From NCBI GenBank assembly GCA_026986885.1, contig JALSNT010000230.1, positions 1 to 12,642 of the forward strand: a stretch of 12,642 nucleotides of DNA. The letters run 5' to 3'. Position numbers and translations under genes: made by a program. The DNA comes from Desulfobulbaceae bacterium (GTDB lineage Bacteria > Desulfobacterota > Desulfobulbia > Desulfobulbales > Desulfobulbaceae). Of this stretch, positions 1 to 5,423 are shown piece by piece (within the stretch, counting starts at the first letter, position 1; each line of letters opens with the position of its first letter). Below the pieces are notes generated by a model. That model made no database searches, was not told the origin of the DNA, and saw nothing but the letters and a program-made list of their open reading frames with translations.

Positions 1-111
1 CCAGTTTACCGGTTCCTTCAAAATCATCAAATATCGGCAGCACCCCTCAAAGGCGGAAAAATCTTTTCGTTTGAGAATGTGGCATCCCTATTGATCTACC
101 TCTTGATTTAA
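1..111 (+). CDS. 3' end of an unidentified gene, possible excisionase-type HTH tail
   Basis: Frame 1 is open from the window edge through 36 codons to a TAA at 109-111, and a terminator-like hairpin follows at once. The predicted tail reads VYRFLQNHQISAA, then GGK, then FENVASLL. This loosely resembles the recognition helix and wing of HTH_17/excisionase-type DNA-binding domains, which typically have VYRLL, then IPA, GGK/R, and ED-V--L. Frame 2 is also open over about 31 codons, so the frame choice is uncertain. The start and most of the protein lie outside the window. The family resemblance is inferred from pattern alone and should be treated as a hint. Confidence 0.3.
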   Translation, partial: PVYRFLQNHQISAAPLKGGKIFSFENVASLLIYLLI

Positions 112-123
112 CGGGATTTTTTT
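84..123 (+). terminator. weak intrinsic terminator-like hairpin
   Basis: ATCCC at 84-88 can pair with GGGAT at 113-117, which runs directly into a T tract at 117-123. The stem is only 5 bp with a long loop. Its position, overlapping the TAA at 109-111, fits the end of the upstream gene. Confidence 0.3.
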
Positions 124-130
124 GTTTACG

Positions 131-297
131 GGCCGGCAAGCGCAGACTCCGAGGCATACAAAACATCTGCCTTCGGCCGGCCTGCAGGAATACAACTCTG
201 GTAGTCCCTGAGGGTTCAACGCTGATTAGGCAGAATACTGCCGGATCAGCGTTACCATCGACAACGCCCGGAGTATTACAGGAGCAGCACTACCAGA
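131..297 (+). other. structured untranslated leader upstream of the YeeE/YedE operon
   Basis: This gene-free stretch holds several inverted repeats. GGCCGG (131-136) pairs with CCGGCC (177-182). Nested inside, CCGAGGCA (149-156) pairs with 168-176 with one bulged T. AACGCTGAT (218-226) pairs perfectly with ATCAGCGTT (245-253), and inside it GGCAG (229-233) pairs with CTGCC (238-242). TCTGGTAG (197-204) pairs with CTACCAGA (290-297) and encloses that hairpin. The ribosome binding site of the first transporter gene lies just past the last arm. This could be a structured regulatory RNA or a repeat-derived sequence. It matches no riboswitch class I recognise, and I found no convincing sigma-70 promoter in it. 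Confidence 0.45.
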
Positions 298-311
298 TAC
301 GGGAGCGTTTT

Positions 312-818
312 ATGAAGCAGTATCTCAATCCATATATTGCCGGGATAGCCCTGGGATTTGTCCTTTTTGCCTCTTTTTTACTCTGCGGCAAGGGATTGGG
401 TGGTTCGGCCGCCTGGACCAGGCTGTCCGCGTATCTCATCCATCTGGTTGCCCCGAATCACATTAACAGTTCCGAATATTTCGGCCATTATTTCGCCCAC
501 GGGAAAAATCCTCTCCATTTCCGGCTCGTCTACATGGGAATCGGTACCTTTCTCGGAGGCCTCTATGCCACATTTATCCATGGCAGAAGTAAAATAGAGG
601 TTAATCGTGGACCGGGTATATCCATCAAGGGTAGACTTATCTACGCCCTGGCAGGAGGAATATTGGTAGGTTTTGCCTCCCGCCTGGGGCTTGGCTGCAC
701 CAGCGGTCAGGGACTGTCCGGCTCGGCCATGCTGTCCCTTGGTTCCTGGGTATTTCTTTTTTCCGTTTTTTTCGGTGGTTACGCTACAGCATATTTTGTT
801 AAGGATGGGTGGTTATAA
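312..818 (+). CDS. YeeE/YedE-family membrane transporter, half A
   Basis: A 168-residue hydrophobic protein with about four to five membrane segments, representing the N-terminal half of a split YeeE/YedE (thiosulfate/sulfur-compound transporter) protein. A GGGAG ribosome binding site at 301-305 sits 6 nt before the ATG. Two cysteines stand out: Cys25 in a LLCGKGLGG context and Cys129 in the family-typical LGLGCTSGQGLSG motif near the C-terminal membrane segments. From memory, full-length YeeE passes thiosulfate along a few conserved membrane cysteines, and these two would be such sites. The TAA stop overlaps the ATG of the second half (TAATG), which implies coupled translation and a heteromeric transporter. 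The substrate is not determined; thiosulfate, other reduced sulfur species or a selenium compound are possible. Confidence 0.8.
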   Translation: MKQYLNPYIAGIALGFVLFASFLLCGKGLGGSAAWTRLSAYLIHLVAPNHINSSEYFGHYFAHGKNPLHFRLVYMGIGTFLGGLYATFIHGRSKIEVNRGPGISIKGRLIYALAGGILVGFASRLGLGCTSGQGLSGSAMLSLGSWVFLFSVFFGGYATAYFVKDGWL

Positions 819-1420
819 TGGCGCCGATATTGAAAATTGCCCACATGGCAAACTCACCGGTGGATCTCTTTTTAGCGGTCTGCCTTGGCTTTTTTTTCGG
901 TCTTGTCCTGGAATCGGGCGGGCTGGCAAACTGTCGTAAGATAGCCGGCGTTTTTTATCTCTATGACGTAACCGTGGTCAAGGTCATGTTCTCCGCCATC
1001 CTGACCGCCATGTTACTTCTCTATGCAAGCTCCGCCCTTGGAGTTCTGGACATTTCACTTATTTATCTTCCCGACACCTTTATCATTTCCTACATCCTGG
1101 CCGGCATTATCCTGGGGGTGGGCATGGTGATGGGCGGCTACTGACCGGCTACATCCACAACCGCCATGGCTGGTGGTAAAATTGATGGAGCAGTATTTGC
1201 AGGTGGCCTGTTAATAGGTTCCGCACTTTTTTCAGAAGTGTTCCCCCTGATTAAACCACTTTACAAATCAGGAGCTATGGGACGAATATTCCTGCATGAT
1301 TTTTTCGGTTTGCCGCTGGGGATGACCATTCTTCTGGTCACAACAGCGGGCATCGGGTTTATCGTCTTCTTTGCCTTTCTTGAAAAAATAGTTCAGAAAA
1401 AATTCGGGAGGAATAACTAA
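818..1420 (+). CDS. YeeE/YedE-family membrane transporter, half B, with in-frame UGA (predicted selenocysteine)
   Basis: Read through the TGA at 1142-1144, this gives a 200-residue protein of the DUF6691/YeeE-YedE type. It begins MAPILKIAHMANSPVDLFLA and carries the hallmark NCRKIAGVFYLYDVTVVKVMF (residues 38-58). At residue 109 the motif reads GMVMGGY-U-PAT, where relatives have GGY/FCPGT, and the frame goes on with family-like GGKIDGAVFAGGLLIGSALF and further membrane segments to a TAA at 1418-1420. That TAA overlaps the ATG of the next gene. The ATG at 818 overlaps the preceding stop and has AAGGA at 801-805; a GTG at 809 is too close to that site. If UGA were a stop, only a 108-residue stub plus an internal 84-codon ORF without a ribosome binding site would remain. 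A recent nonsense mutation is the alternative, but the UGA falls exactly on the functional Cys position and selD is nearby. Confidence 0.75.
1142..1177 (+). promoter_or_regulatory. Sec UGA codon and candidate bacterial SECIS hairpin in the YeeE/YedE gene
   Basis: After the UGA (1142-1144), ACCGCC (1160-1165) pairs with GGTGGT (1172-1177), giving a 6-bp stem with one G-U pair. The 6-nt loop ATGGCT (1166-1171) lies 22-27 nt downstream of the UGA, inside the usual bacterial SECIS window of roughly 16-37 nt. The loop has Gs at positions 3-4 rather than in the first two, so the fit is good but not perfect. Confidence 0.5.
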
Positions 1421-1800
1421 TGGAATATAAACGCGTAACATTTGCCGTAATCATTGTTGCCTTGATTCTGGCAGGCAGCCTGGCTACCCTTGATAATAAA
1501 AAGATACTCAGCGGCCAATACCAGAGGTACACAAACCTGGTCCAACAGGCCGACCGGTTTTTCAGCAACCGAAACTATGCCGAGGCATCGAATACCTATC
1601 GTCAAGCCCTTACCATTGACCCGAGGGATGCCCGACTCTGGGCCAAATTTGAAAAAAGCCAAAGGAAAACATTTGCCCGACAGGTCCAAAATAACGTTCC
1701 CGAATCGGTACCGCAAAATATAACTCCGCAGAGTGAACCGGCTATGCCCACCAGCCCGTCGGCAGGCGGCATGATTATCGAAGAAGATGAAGGGTGTTAA
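1420..1800 (+). CDS. small membrane-anchored TPR protein
   Basis: 126 residues. It starts MEYKRVTFAVIIVALILAG, a single N-terminal membrane anchor or uncleaved signal. A TPR-like helical pair follows at about residues 36-75, with the typical pattern A-N-Y-A-EA--TYRQAL-IDPRDA--W. The last 40 residues are low-complexity and Pro/Ser-rich, ending in an acidic EEDEGC tail. The ATG overlaps the preceding TAA and has a strong GGGAGG site at 1406-1411, so it is the third gene of the transporter operon. It may act as a scaffold or partner for the transporter on the periplasmic or cytoplasmic face; the function is unknown. The C-terminal Cys is notable next to thiol-handling transporter halves, but a role for it would be speculation. 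Confidence 0.75.
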   Translation: MEYKRVTFAVIIVALILAGSLATLDNKKILSGQYQRYTNLVQQADRFFSNRNYAEASNTYRQALTIDPRDARLWAKFEKSQRKTFARQVQNNVPESVPQNITPQSEPAMPTSPSAGGMIIEEDEGC

Positions 1801-1859
1801 CCTGCATGTTCTTCTCGTAGCTGAATTGAGCGTTTTGCTCATCTGCAAATAAAAAGACC

Positions 1860-1913
1860 ATGCTCTGCCCCTTGCGGTGCCGACTCCCGGTAAACTTGCA
1901 TCGGGTGGAGCAT
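1860..1913 (+). terminator. hairpin after the YeeE/YedE operon, possible terminator
   Basis: The 11-nt arm at 1860-1870 pairs with 1903-1913 through nine Watson-Crick and two G-U pairs around a 32-nt loop, and a short T-rich stretch (CTGCTTTTCC) follows. It could end transcription of the transporter operon, although the T tract is short. I see no gene in 1801-1987. Confidence 0.3.
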
Positions 1914-1987
1914 TCGACTGCTTTTCCTCGTCATCAACACCACATACTGTACAGCCAAGGAAACGATACACAACATATAGATTTCCC

Positions 1988-2016
1988 TTGACCATATTCC
2001 ACACCTGCGCTATTGT
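1988..2016 (+). promoter_or_regulatory. sigma-70-type promoter for the riboswitch transcript
   Basis: TTGACC (1988-1993), a 17-nt spacer, then TATTGT (2011-2016). The expected transcript start near 2023 falls just before the first conserved element of the cobalamin riboswitch, which supports the call. Confidence 0.6.
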
Positions 2017-2034
2017 TTAACAACTAAATAAATA

Positions 2035-2240
2035 TTCAGGTGTCCACCTGTTGGTGGATGAAAAGGGAACCCGGTGTAAATCCGGGACGGGCCCGCCGCT
2101 GTAACTCCAAACCCGTGCAGATAAACCACGGAACCTGATACCTAAATTCAGGTAATACCCTCTATACCGTACGCCACTGTCCTGCCTGGCAGCACGGGAA
2201 GGCCGATAAAGGGGTGGAGAAGTCAGAAGACCTGCCTGCA
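2035..2240 (+). promoter_or_regulatory. cobalamin (B12) riboswitch
   Basis: The conserved blocks of the cobalamin aptamer appear in order: AGGTG near 2038-2042, AAAAGGGAA, then CCGGTGTAAATCCGGGACGG, then CCCGCCGCTGTAA near 2051-2106. Further on come GCCACTGTCCTG, a GGGAAGGC segment, and the closing B12 box AGTCAGAAGACCTGCCT at about 2221-2238. Spacing and size (about 200 nt) are normal for this RNA. It sits between a good promoter and an intrinsic terminator, ahead of a pterin methyltransferase-like gene. This implies shut-off of that gene when adenosyl- or other cobalamin is plentiful. Confidence 0.95.
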
Positions 2241-2301
2241 ATATAAACGGCTGCTTCCCCGTGGACCGGGAAGACCATGATTCCGTGGAGCAAAGGGACA
2301 T

Positions 2302-2341
2302 CCCGGATCGATTGTATTATTCTATTTCGGTCCGGGTTTTT
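2302..2341 (+). terminator. intrinsic terminator, expression platform of the B12 riboswitch
   Basis: CCCGGATCGA (2302-2311) pairs over 10 bp with TCGGTCCGGG (2327-2336), with a single T-G wobble, and TTTTT follows at 2337-2341. It lies after the B12 box and 37 nt before the start codon, so the riboswitch most likely works by transcription termination. Confidence 0.75.
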
Positions 2342-2377
2342 CGTTGCCGCCATACCCGGACCATGGGAGAAAACAAC

Positions 2378-3178
2378 ATGAACACCCGGGACAACCGCAG
2401 ATTACTCCTTGTCGGCGAAGACATTCACATCCTCAATCCACGCTTTCAGGCAGTGCTTGACAGGCACGACGATACCGGCCTGATCAGGCTTGCCCAGAAA
2501 CAGATCAATAATGGCGCCATGGCCCTTGATCTCAATCCGGGTCCGGCCAGGGCCATGACCGACCTGATCAACTGGGCGCTAAAAACCCTTCAGGAACAAT
2601 TTTCCATCCCCCTCTTCCTTGCCCCGGGTCCACACCTGGAACCAGCGCTGCGACAATACCCGGGAAAGATAACAATCAATGCAGCAACCGCTGACCCGGC
2701 CCGCCTGACCCTGCTGATGCGGCTGGCAAAAAAATATCATGCAGAACTGGTTATACTGCTTACCAGACCGGGGATGCAGACAATCGACATCCAGAACCAA
2801 TTACAGCTGGCTATGGATGTCATTGAGCAGGCCGACAAAATCGGTATGCCGCTGAAAAACATTTATCTGGACCCTGTTTTTTCCGTACGCACGGATCCCC
2901 TGGCCTGGAATCTGAGCGGCGGCATGCCTGATCTGGACAGAGTGCTGGAACTCATTTCTCTAATCGGAGAGCTGACGAATCAAAAAGCAAAAACCATTTT
3001 AGCGCTCAGTAACGGCACCATGGGAATTGCCGCTGCAAAACGATCCGCTCTTCATTACCGTATGCTGCCCGTACTGGCCAGTGGTGGCCTGTCTGCCGTC
3101 ATCCTCAACTGTCGCGACCATGCCCTGATGCGGATTGCCCGCAACCTGAATAACCAGATCCACCAAAAAGCGGCCTGA
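2378..3178 (+). CDS. methyltetrahydrofolate:corrinoid methyltransferase-like (pterin-binding TIM barrel) protein
   Basis: 266 residues, close to the roughly 262 of AcsE/MeTr-type methyltransferases, which move the methyl group of methyltetrahydrofolate to a corrinoid protein. The start is ATG 2378, with GGGAGA 8 nt upstream; longer in-frame starts (2261, 2363) overlap the terminator or the ribosome binding site. Family landmarks are LLLVGEDIHILNPRF (9-23), GAMALDLNPGP (46-56), TINAATADP (99-107), NIYLDPVF (161-168) and LALSNGTMG (208-216). Compared with MeTr as I remember it, the pterin-contacting Asn (N101), Asp (D165) and Asn (N212) are kept. The Asp of the CLDSTN strand is replaced (LAPGP, A82). 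It is controlled by a B12 riboswitch. It could be a divergent methyltransferase, a dihydropteroate synthase-like enzyme with another pterin, or a binding protein. Confidence 0.75.
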   Translation: MNTRDNRRLLLVGEDIHILNPRFQAVLDRHDDTGLIRLAQKQINNGAMALDLNPGPARAMTDLINWALKTLQEQFSIPLFLAPGPHLEPALRQYPGKITINAATADPARLTLLMRLAKKYHAELVILLTRPGMQTIDIQNQLQLAMDVIEQADKIGMPLKNIYLDPVFSVRTDPLAWNLSGGMPDLDRVLELISLIGELTNQKAKTILALSNGTMGIAAAKRSALHYRMLPVLASGGLSAVILNCRDHALMRIARNLNNQIHQKAA

Positions 3179-3203
3179 CTGTTGTCAGTGGCTGATAAAA
3201 GCT

Positions 3204-5027
3204 CTACTTCATTTTTTCCGGATGGTTTGACGTAAGCCGTTTGCCGAATTTTTCCAGTTGCCGGCGATAATATGCGGCATGATCAGGGTCCAGACGCAGG
3301 GCCTTCAATTCCGTGGCCACGGCCTCTTCGATGAGGCCATTGGCAAAATAGGCTAACGCCAGGGTATCTAAAATATATCCTTTTTCCCTGATCAAAACAG
3401 CAGTCCGGGCCAGGGTGAGGGCACGTTCCGGATTCCGCAACGATGTATCCCTGGCCGTCAACAGCAGCCAGGCAAGATTATTACATAACTCACCATTCAT
3501 CGGGTCGTTCTTCAACGCTTTTTCATAGGCGGCAATGGCCTTTTTTTCCATCGCCTTTTTCTGCAGCAAGTCGCCTAACATCTGCAGCAACATGCTGTTT
3601 TTCGGTTCTTCCTTCAACTTGCTGGTAAGGACGGCTTCCGCATAACGAGTCTCATATCCGCTCGCAAGCGAGGCCGGATCCAGTTTCGGCACAATCATCA
3701 GACAAATGGCAATGCTCACGAAATAAACAACCAGACTTAACAAAACCTTACGGTTATGCCGCGTAATACACGATCGATCATTTTCGCAACGTTCAAGAAA
3801 ATCAATGCGCTCACCAATACCGAAATGGTGCCAGTTTTTTTCATCCCGGATATCGCCGCTTAAGCGGGCGATCTTTTCAAAGGCCCGTATAAGCGGCCGG
3901 GCCGTCCCCTGGGCATGAAAAACCCAGAGATCTGCCTGTCGTTCAAAGTTTCTGATAAAGTATCCAAAAACAAAACGAAAGTAGATCAACATAAAAGCGA
4001 GAAGAACGACACCCCCGAAAACCGCCAGAAAGGTATCCGGACCAATCTCCAGAAAAGCGATCAGCTGATAAAACAAATCACTACCCAGCAGCAGATAGGG
4101 CAAAGGTTCCACCAGAACTCCTGCGATCAGGCTGAAACCTAAAAACAATAAAACATAGAGAACAAGATGCAGTTTTTTTACGTGGCCGATCTCATGGGCC
4201 AGCACCGAATCCAGCTCCTCCCAGTCAAGGGTAGCCGCCAGCGCCGGCGTAATCATCAGATAGCGAAAGCGGGGCACAATACCCATTACCGCCGCCGTCA
4301 GCACCTGACCTTCAAACAGCGGCCAGTATAATATTTCAGAATGAAAACCCTGCTGTCGGCAAAATGATTCTATGTGGTCACGCAAGGGGCCGGGGGGGAC
4401 AGGTTTGCATCCCCAGAGCCGGCGGACAAGCGGCGGAAAAAACAGGGCCAGAAATACAATAAAAACACCAAAAAGAATGAGATCACCCCAGGAAGAGGTC
4501 AGTAATTCCTGAAAACCGGGCCAGGGCAGCAGGGCCAGCAGGTCAAACACGGCCGACAGCACCAGCCAGGGAAGAACAATGGGAAGATTCGCCTTAATAT
4601 TGGAAAGGACAAAACCGACTGGGGAATATCTTTGATGGAAAACCGCCTCATAAGCAGAACGCCCCTGTACCCACATGATGGTGAGCAAAAGAAAAAAGAG
4701 GATTAACCCGGCAAAATTTTCCAATACCGGCAAATGGTCGCCAAGGGAAAGCGGATGAAGATAATATTTCAGATCAAGCCCATAAATAAAAAAGGCATAC
4801 AGAGCAATGGCAACAAGCGTCAGTTTTTTTTCAGCTGCAAAATAGCGGCTGCTTGAACCCTCCTGACTACCGGCAAAAAGACGGGCGGAAAGGCGGGCAA
4901 AAAGAAGAGCGGCCGCTGCCGTAAAAACCAGGGTGAGCCACTGAGAAAAAGAGGGCTTTGCCGGTGGTATATTGGTGGAATACAGGAAAATAACCACCAG
5001 AAAGTAGATTAAATTGGCATACATCAT
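3204..5027 (-). CDS. integral-membrane M48 family zinc metallopeptidase with C-terminal TPR repeats
   Basis: 607 residues. The first 210 or so are strongly hydrophobic, with five or six membrane segments. The catalytic part follows: LAHEIGHVKKLH, with zinc ligands H278 and H282 and catalytic E279, then two more membrane segments, then RNFERQADLW, where E362 is the third zinc ligand and D366 the usual partner. This order is that of the HtpX/Ste24-like M48 family. A further membrane segment lies near 428-447. The last 160 residues form about three TPR units (for example AIAAYEKALKNDPMNGELCNNLAWLL). It probably acts in membrane or envelope protein quality control, with the TPRs recruiting substrate or partner. 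GGGAAG lies 3 nt from the first and 6 nt from the second of two consecutive ATGs. It is transcribed divergently from the tRNA gene; the closest neighbour downstream is convergent. Confidence 0.85.
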   Translation of the reverse strand: MMYANLIYFLVVIFLYSTNIPPAKPSFSQWLTLVFTAAAALLFARLSARLFAGSQEGSSSRYFAAEKKLTLVAIALYAFFIYGLDLKYYLHPLSLGDHLPVLENFAGLILFFLLLTIMWVQGRSAYEAVFHQRYSPVGFVLSNIKANLPIVLPWLVLSAVFDLLALLPWPGFQELLTSSWGDLILFGVFIVFLALFFPPLVRRLWGCKPVPPGPLRDHIESFCRQQGFHSEILYWPLFEGQVLTAAVMGIVPRFRYLMITPALAATLDWEELDSVLAHEIGHVKKLHLVLYVLLFLGFSLIAGVLVEPLPYLLLGSDLFYQLIAFLEIGPDTFLAVFGGVVLLAFMLIYFRFVFGYFIRNFERQADLWVFHAQGTARPLIRAFEKIARLSGDIRDEKNWHHFGIGERIDFLERCENDRSCITRHNRKVLLSLVVYFVSIAICLMIVPKLDPASLASGYETRYAEAVLTSKLKEEPKNSMLLQMLGDLLQKKAMEKKAIAAYEKALKNDPMNGELCNNLAWLLLTARDTSLRNPERALTLARTAVLIREKGYILDTLALAYFANGLIEEAVATELKALRLDPDHAAYYRRQLEKFGKRLTSNHPEKMK

Positions 5028-5030
5028 CGT

Positions 5031-5045
5031 CTTCCCCCCGGGAAG
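5031..5045 (-). promoter_or_regulatory. hairpin occluding the ribosome binding site of the M48 peptidase
   Basis: On the minus strand CTTCCC-GGG-GGGAAG forms a perfect 6-bp hairpin, and its 3' arm is the Shine-Dalgarno sequence of the peptidase gene. Folding would hide the ribosome binding site. The structure is seen; a regulatory effect is inferred. Confidence 0.35.
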
Positions 5046-5108
5046 TGCGAAAAACCGGAAAAAATAGTTGGGGGCCCTGGAAAAAAATCAATTTCCACTA
5101 AAAAAAGA

Positions 5109-5136
5109 TTGACCCTTCTATTTTTTCAGGTAGAAT
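5109..5136 (+). promoter_or_regulatory. sigma-70-type promoter of the tRNA gene
   Basis: TTGACC (5109-5114), a 16-nt spacer and TAGAAT (5131-5136), 18 nt before the mature tRNA 5' end. This is a close consensus match in the expected position. Confidence 0.7.
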
Positions 5137-5154
5137 AGTTAGGTTTATAACGAT

Positions 5155-5231
5155 GGGCCTATAGCTCAGTTGGCTAGAGCCACCGGCTCATAACCGGTCG
5201 GTCCCTGGTTCGAGTCCAGGTAGGCCCACCA
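5155..5231 (+). tRNA. tRNA with CAU anticodon (Met elongator or Ile2)
   Basis: A 77-nt cloverleaf with CCA encoded. The acceptor GGGCCTA (5155-5161) pairs with TAGGCCC (5221-5227), discriminator A5228, CCA 5229-5231. The anticodon stem ACCGG/CCGGT (5182-5186/5194-5198) holds the loop CTCATAA, anticodon CAT at 5189-5191. The D arm (GCTCAGTTGGCTAGAGC) and the T arm (CCTGGTTCGAGTCCAGG) are normal. G1:C72 pairing and the absence of three G:C pairs in the anticodon stem exclude initiator tRNA. C4:G69 and C5:G68 are features I associate with tRNA-Ile2, whose C34 is changed to lysidine by TilS, so the isotype is open. Confidence 0.95.
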
Positions 5232-5370
5232 ATTTACAGACCACGGAAGAAATCAATTATATGGGTTTTACACTTCTTCCTCAATCAAATAATACAGGCT
5301 TTTGAAAACAACGCCTTTTAAACGATATTTTCCTTTTTGGGCCTGCTGCCCGAAAAGAGGTAAAGCACAA

Positions 5371-5408
5371 AAAAAGAGGTACAGCCCCCGGCGGCTGTAC
5401 CTCTTTTT
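5371..5408 (+). terminator. strong, symmetrical intrinsic terminator after the tRNA gene
   Basis: A perfect 16-bp stem, 5371-5386 with 5393-5408, loop CCCGGC, with A-tract and T-tract at the two ends, so it can act in both directions. It lies about 140 nt after the tRNA and ends only 15 nt before the start codon of the Nif3-like gene. Confidence 0.85.
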
Positions 5409-5423
5409 CTTTGCAGGGGGCCA

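Noticed and set aside
1142..1144. Reading the TGA in the transporter half as a true stop with a separate gene from 1166
   Set aside because: The ORF from 1166 has no ribosome binding site, and the joined frame restores one continuous family-like protein with the UGA at a conserved Cys position.
1417..2004. 195-codon ORF on the minus strand
   Set aside because: It is antisense to the TPR gene and the following hairpin/promoter region, has no start context, and its product has no recognisable domain; the plus-strand genes are clearly better supported.
2261..2377. Longer N-terminus for the methyltransferase-like protein
   Set aside because: It would be encoded across the riboswitch terminator, and the extra residues do not resemble the family; ATG 2378 has a proper ribosome binding site.
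5155..5231. Initiator (fMet) tRNA
   Set aside because: The acceptor has a normal G1:C72 pair and the anticodon stem lacks the three consecutive G:C pairs of initiator tRNAs.
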